DNA of 7,477 bases from Candidatus Sumerlaeota bacterium (GTDB taxonomy: Bacteria; CG03; SLGR01): NCBI GenBank assembly GCA_007136585.1, contig SLGR01000215.1, positions 1 to 7,477 of the forward strand. Direction: 5' to 3'. The notes below the pieces were generated by a model. It made no database searches and had not been told where the DNA came from. It saw only the letters and a program-made list of their open reading frames with translations. The position numbers were made by a program, and so were the translations under genes. Of this stretch, positions 5,743-7,477 are shown in pieces (positions within the stretch are counted from its first letter, which is position 1; each line of letters starts with the position of its first letter).

Positions 5743-6132
5743 TTATGCTGAATAATCCACGTACTTTACCGCCCTGACGGGGATCCCTCTTTCTTCCGCT
5801 TTCTTTATGGAGTCACTGGTTCCGCGGGATCTCCCGTTCCAGAAGGCTATAAGCCCGTCGGCCTTCTTTATCATCTCCGAGTTCCTTATGGGACCGGCGG
5901 CCCGGCCGTGGGTATCCCAGTCCGCCGGGAAAATTAAAAGCTCATAACCTTTCTCCACGGCCAGTTTCTCGCCCAGGCGGTCGGCCCCCCGGGCGTGACC
6001 GGAAAGTATCCGCACCCTGCGCCCCGGGGCAAAATTCAGTATAAAAGATTCCACCTCTTCCTTCAAAAGAGGGTAATCACTGAAACCCCTTGAGCCGGCT
6101 ACCGCCAGGTTAAAGAAAAGATCACCTGTCAA
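5743..6132 (-). CDS. SLOG-superfamily DUF2493 (YspA-like) nucleotide-binding protein
   Basis: 129 residues, a stand-alone Rossmann-like SLOG domain. Visible motifs: AVAGSRGFSDY (10-20), the Gly-rich binding loop SGHARGADRLGEKLA (44-58), FPADWDTHGRAAGPIRNSEM (68-87), and ADGLIAFWNGRSRGTSDSI (91-109). These are the conserved blocks of DUF2493/YspA proteins, proposed to bind or process nucleotide-derived ligands; no ligand is proven. Cytoplasmic. The predicted start is TTG 6132, since the frame has no ATG near and closes with TAA upstream. GAGGGGAG stands about 12 nt before it, a long spacing, so translation may be weak. Gaps of 30 nt to the upstream gene and 37 nt to the downstream one support an operon. 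DUF2493 proteins are also common on phages and plasmids, but nothing mobile is seen here. Confidence 0.88.
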   Translation of the reverse strand: MTGDLFFNLAVAGSRGFSDYPLLKEEVESFILNFAPGRRVRILSGHARGADRLGEKLAVEKGYELLIFPADWDTHGRAAGPIRNSEMIKKADGLIAFWNGRSRGTSDSIKKAEERGIPVRAVKYVDYSA

Positions 6133-6162
6133 TTTACAAGGAATCTCCCCTCTTTAATTTTC

Positions 6163-6843
6163 TTATCCCGGCAGCTCAAAATCATCATAAACCCCGACCC
6201 CCTCCTCAACTTCCTCTTCTCCGGGGAACTCATCAGGCCCGCCTTTTAATTTATAGTAAGCAAAGGCCAGAGCGTTCATTGTTAAAGGAGAAGTTATAAG
6301 AAGACCTATCAGAAAGGCAAGGGCACCCAGAAAATTCAGGACCGAGGCCAGCAAACCGAGAAGAAGAAGATTAAGTTCGCTTCCCCCTGTAATCTTCCAG
6401 CTGTTTTTCAGAGACTCTATCGTTCCGCACTCCTCGTCAATGATAAAATGTCCGAAAAACCCGAACCGGATCGCGAGGTATACTCCCGGAAGAATAAAAA
6501 GAAAAAATCCGGCGGTAGTAGCGGCCGCAAAAATTATTGAAGCTATCAGGTACCTGAGTATAAGTCTTTTCTGGGAGAAAAGATCAGATACCCGGGCCTC
6601 TCCTCCGCTTAACAGGTCAAGGGAGACCTTAATAAGGCCCAGAAACATCAGCGCATATACAGGAAGCAGCAGCAGGTTTAACGTAACGTGTACCCCCGGG
6701 CCTGTTACTTCCGCAAGCAATTCGGGAAGAATATAAATTATCCCGAAAAGAAGGTACATCGGCAGAAGAACCTTAAGGTTTTTCCTGGTCTTCTCCCATC
6801 CCTGACTCAGGGCATCTTTGATAAAGAACTTTTTCTGCAGCAT
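6163..6843 (-). CDS. Integral membrane protein, DUF975/YciC-like, acidic C-terminal tail
   Basis: 226 residues. A short amphipathic start (MLQKKFFIKDALSQGWEKT) leads into about five hydrophobic segments: 24-45, 53-78, 94-129 (possibly a re-entrant pair around FILPGVYL, 116-123), 156-180 and 180-197. The block FILPGVYLAIRFGFFGHFI followed by EECGTIESLKNSWKITGG (137-154) is typical of poorly characterised polytopic proteins related to DUF975, YciC and the GDPD membrane domain (from memory). No catalytic residues are recognised. Residues 203-222 are very acidic (GEEEVEEG) and probably cytoplasmic. ATG 6843 has AAGGAG at 6849-6854, 5 nt away. First gene of the four-gene run; a promoter lies in 6892-7006. 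Confidence 0.8.
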   Translation of the reverse strand: MLQKKFFIKDALSQGWEKTRKNLKVLLPMYLLFGIIYILPELLAEVTGPGVHVTLNLLLLPVYALMFLGLIKVSLDLLSGGEARVSDLFSQKRLILRYLIASIIFAAATTAGFFLFILPGVYLAIRFGFFGHFIIDEECGTIESLKNSWKITGGSELNLLLLGLLASVLNFLGALAFLIGLLITSPLTMNALAFAYYKLKGGPDEFPGEEEVEEGVGVYDDFELPG

Positions 6844-6956
6844 ACTAACTCCTTTTTTACTATTATCGTTTACCCGTGCTTCCCAAACTGGTTTTTACCA
6901 GATTGCAGGTTAAATATCAACAGAACCGCCTCCTGCGGTAAGAAAATTTTATAAAA

Positions 6957-6986
6957 GTGACCTTTGCTGAACTTATTTTGTATAAT
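6957..6986 (+). promoter_or_regulatory. Promoter for the DUF192 lipoprotein gene
   Basis: A perfect -10 box TATAAT (6981-6986) preceded at 18 nt by GTGACC (6957-6962), which keeps the TGAC core of the -35 box. Transcription would start near 6993, about 54 nt before ATG 7047. It shares bases with the minus-strand promoter at 6979-7006. Confidence 0.6.
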
Positions 6987-7006
6987 GATAATGCAGCGCA
7001 GGTCAA
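6979..7006 (-). promoter_or_regulatory. Candidate promoter for the four-gene run
   Basis: Minus-strand TTGACC (7001-7006), a 16-nt spacer, then TATACA (6979-6984). It would give a leader of about 130 nt before ATG 6843. An alternative is TTGATA (6915-6920), 17 nt, TAAAAA (6892-6897), which is closer to the gene but has a poorer -10 box. Confidence 0.45.
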
Positions 7007-7046
7007 TAGCGGCGGCTCTGCCGTCGGATAAACGTCTGATTACTTT

Positions 7047-7477
7047 ATGAGAAGAAAAACTATTCTAAAATCATCCGCAGCGATCTTAACAGCCGCAGCA
7101 GGACTTATATTTGCTTCTTGCTCCCCGGGTCCGGAGTATTACGCAAAGGTGGGGGATACCAGGATAGACCTTGAGATAGCCGTAACCCCGGAGGCCAGGA
7201 TGACGGGGCTGATGTTCAGGGACTCCCTGGAAGAAAATAGCGGTATGCTTTTTATTTTCCCGGAAAAGAAGGTTCTGAGTTTCTGGATGAGAAACACCTA
7301 CATCCCGCTTGATATAGCATTCATAGACGACTCAGGCAGGATCATTAAGATCGCCTCAATGCGCCCCCTTGATGAGACCTCCGTGGGGAGCGGGGAACCT
7401 GTCAGGTACGCCCTTGAGGTAAACAAAGGATTTTTCAGACGAAACTCGATAAGCGAGGGAGAAAGGGTAAGATTCTC
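7047..7477 (+). CDS. DUF192-family lipoprotein (partial, C-terminus outside window)
   Basis: 143 codons are visible, open to the window edge. Residues 1-24 are a basic, Ala-rich signal (MRRKTILKSSAAILTAAAG) ending in a lipobox-like FASC with Cys25 as the likely lipidated residue, so the protein is probably membrane-anchored outside the cytoplasm. The rest is a clear DUF192 domain (PF02643): TGLMFRDSLEENSGMLFIF (53-71), LSFWMRNTYIPLDIAFID (77-94), MRPLDE (105-110), PVRYALEVNKGFF (118-130). The family is a small beta fold of unknown function, often exported. The ATG is fixed by an in-frame TAA at 7029-7031, with no other start between. No clear Shine-Dalgarno site precedes it. It is transcribed away from the other genes. 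The missing part is probably only a few residues. Confidence 0.88.
   Translation, partial: MRRKTILKSSAAILTAAAGLIFASCSPGPEYYAKVGDTRIDLEIAVTPEARMTGLMFRDSLEENSGMLFIFPEKKVLSFWMRNTYIPLDIAFIDDSGRIIKIASMRPLDETSVGSGEPVRYALEVNKGFFRRNSISEGERVRF

Noticed and set aside
5743-6132. SLOG protein as part of an anti-phage system
   Set aside because: Some SLOG proteins act in defence, but this is the stand-alone DUF2493 type and the neighbours are not effectors, nucleases or cyclases.

Overview
The window looks like chromosomal DNA of a bacterium. Genes are tightly packed, Shine-Dalgarno sites are good, promoters are sigma70-like, and there is a signal peptide and a lipoprotein signal. Nothing here is a phylogenetic marker. 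The mix of an ATP-cone/uridine-kinase fusion, a CX4CX2C radical SAM protein and a repeat-rich secreted protein with an 'NFQGVLTDSDG' N-terminus, together with heavy use of ATA, AGG, GGG and CCC codons, resembles uncultivated lineages such as Omnitrophota and their relatives. That placement is inference from memory and has low confidence. I see no rRNA, tRNA, CRISPR array, transposase or integrase.

Layout. (1) Positions 1-1624, minus strand: the first 541 codons of a large secreted repeat protein whose C-terminus lies beyond base 1. It is built from in-frame duplicated modules with phage-tail-fibre-like NxIxNL / DAxTKxYVD motifs. (2) Positions 1625-1977: a non-coding region with a consensus promoter (TTGACA-N17-TAGAAT), a leader of about 170 nt rich in palindromes, and a candidate terminator for the operon upstream. 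(3) Positions 1978-4567, minus: a two-gene operon of an ATP-cone/nucleoside-kinase-like protein followed after 13 nt by a radical SAM protein. It is driven by TTGAAT-N17-TATAAT at 4607-4635. (4) Positions 4687-6843, minus: a compact four-gene run of membrane protein, SLOG-family DUF2493 protein, ElbB-like DJ-1/PfpI protein and cyclophilin-like (TM1367-type) protein. The last two overlap by 10 bases. (5) Positions 6844-7046: a divergent control region in which a plus-strand and a minus-strand promoter overlap. (6) Positions 7047-7477, plus: the start of a DUF192 lipoprotein that runs off the window.

How the genes fit together. The kinase and radical SAM genes are co-transcribed and may share a pathway, but the substrate of neither can be read from sequence. 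The four-gene run mixes a nucleotide-binding SLOG domain, a DJ-1-type enzyme and a small cyclophilin-fold protein, which looks like small-molecule housekeeping or damage control rather than a recognisable named system. I found no convincing new defence or mobile system. The most unusual items are the recombining modular surface gene with its structured leader, the altered P-loop in the kinase, and the overlapping divergent promoters.
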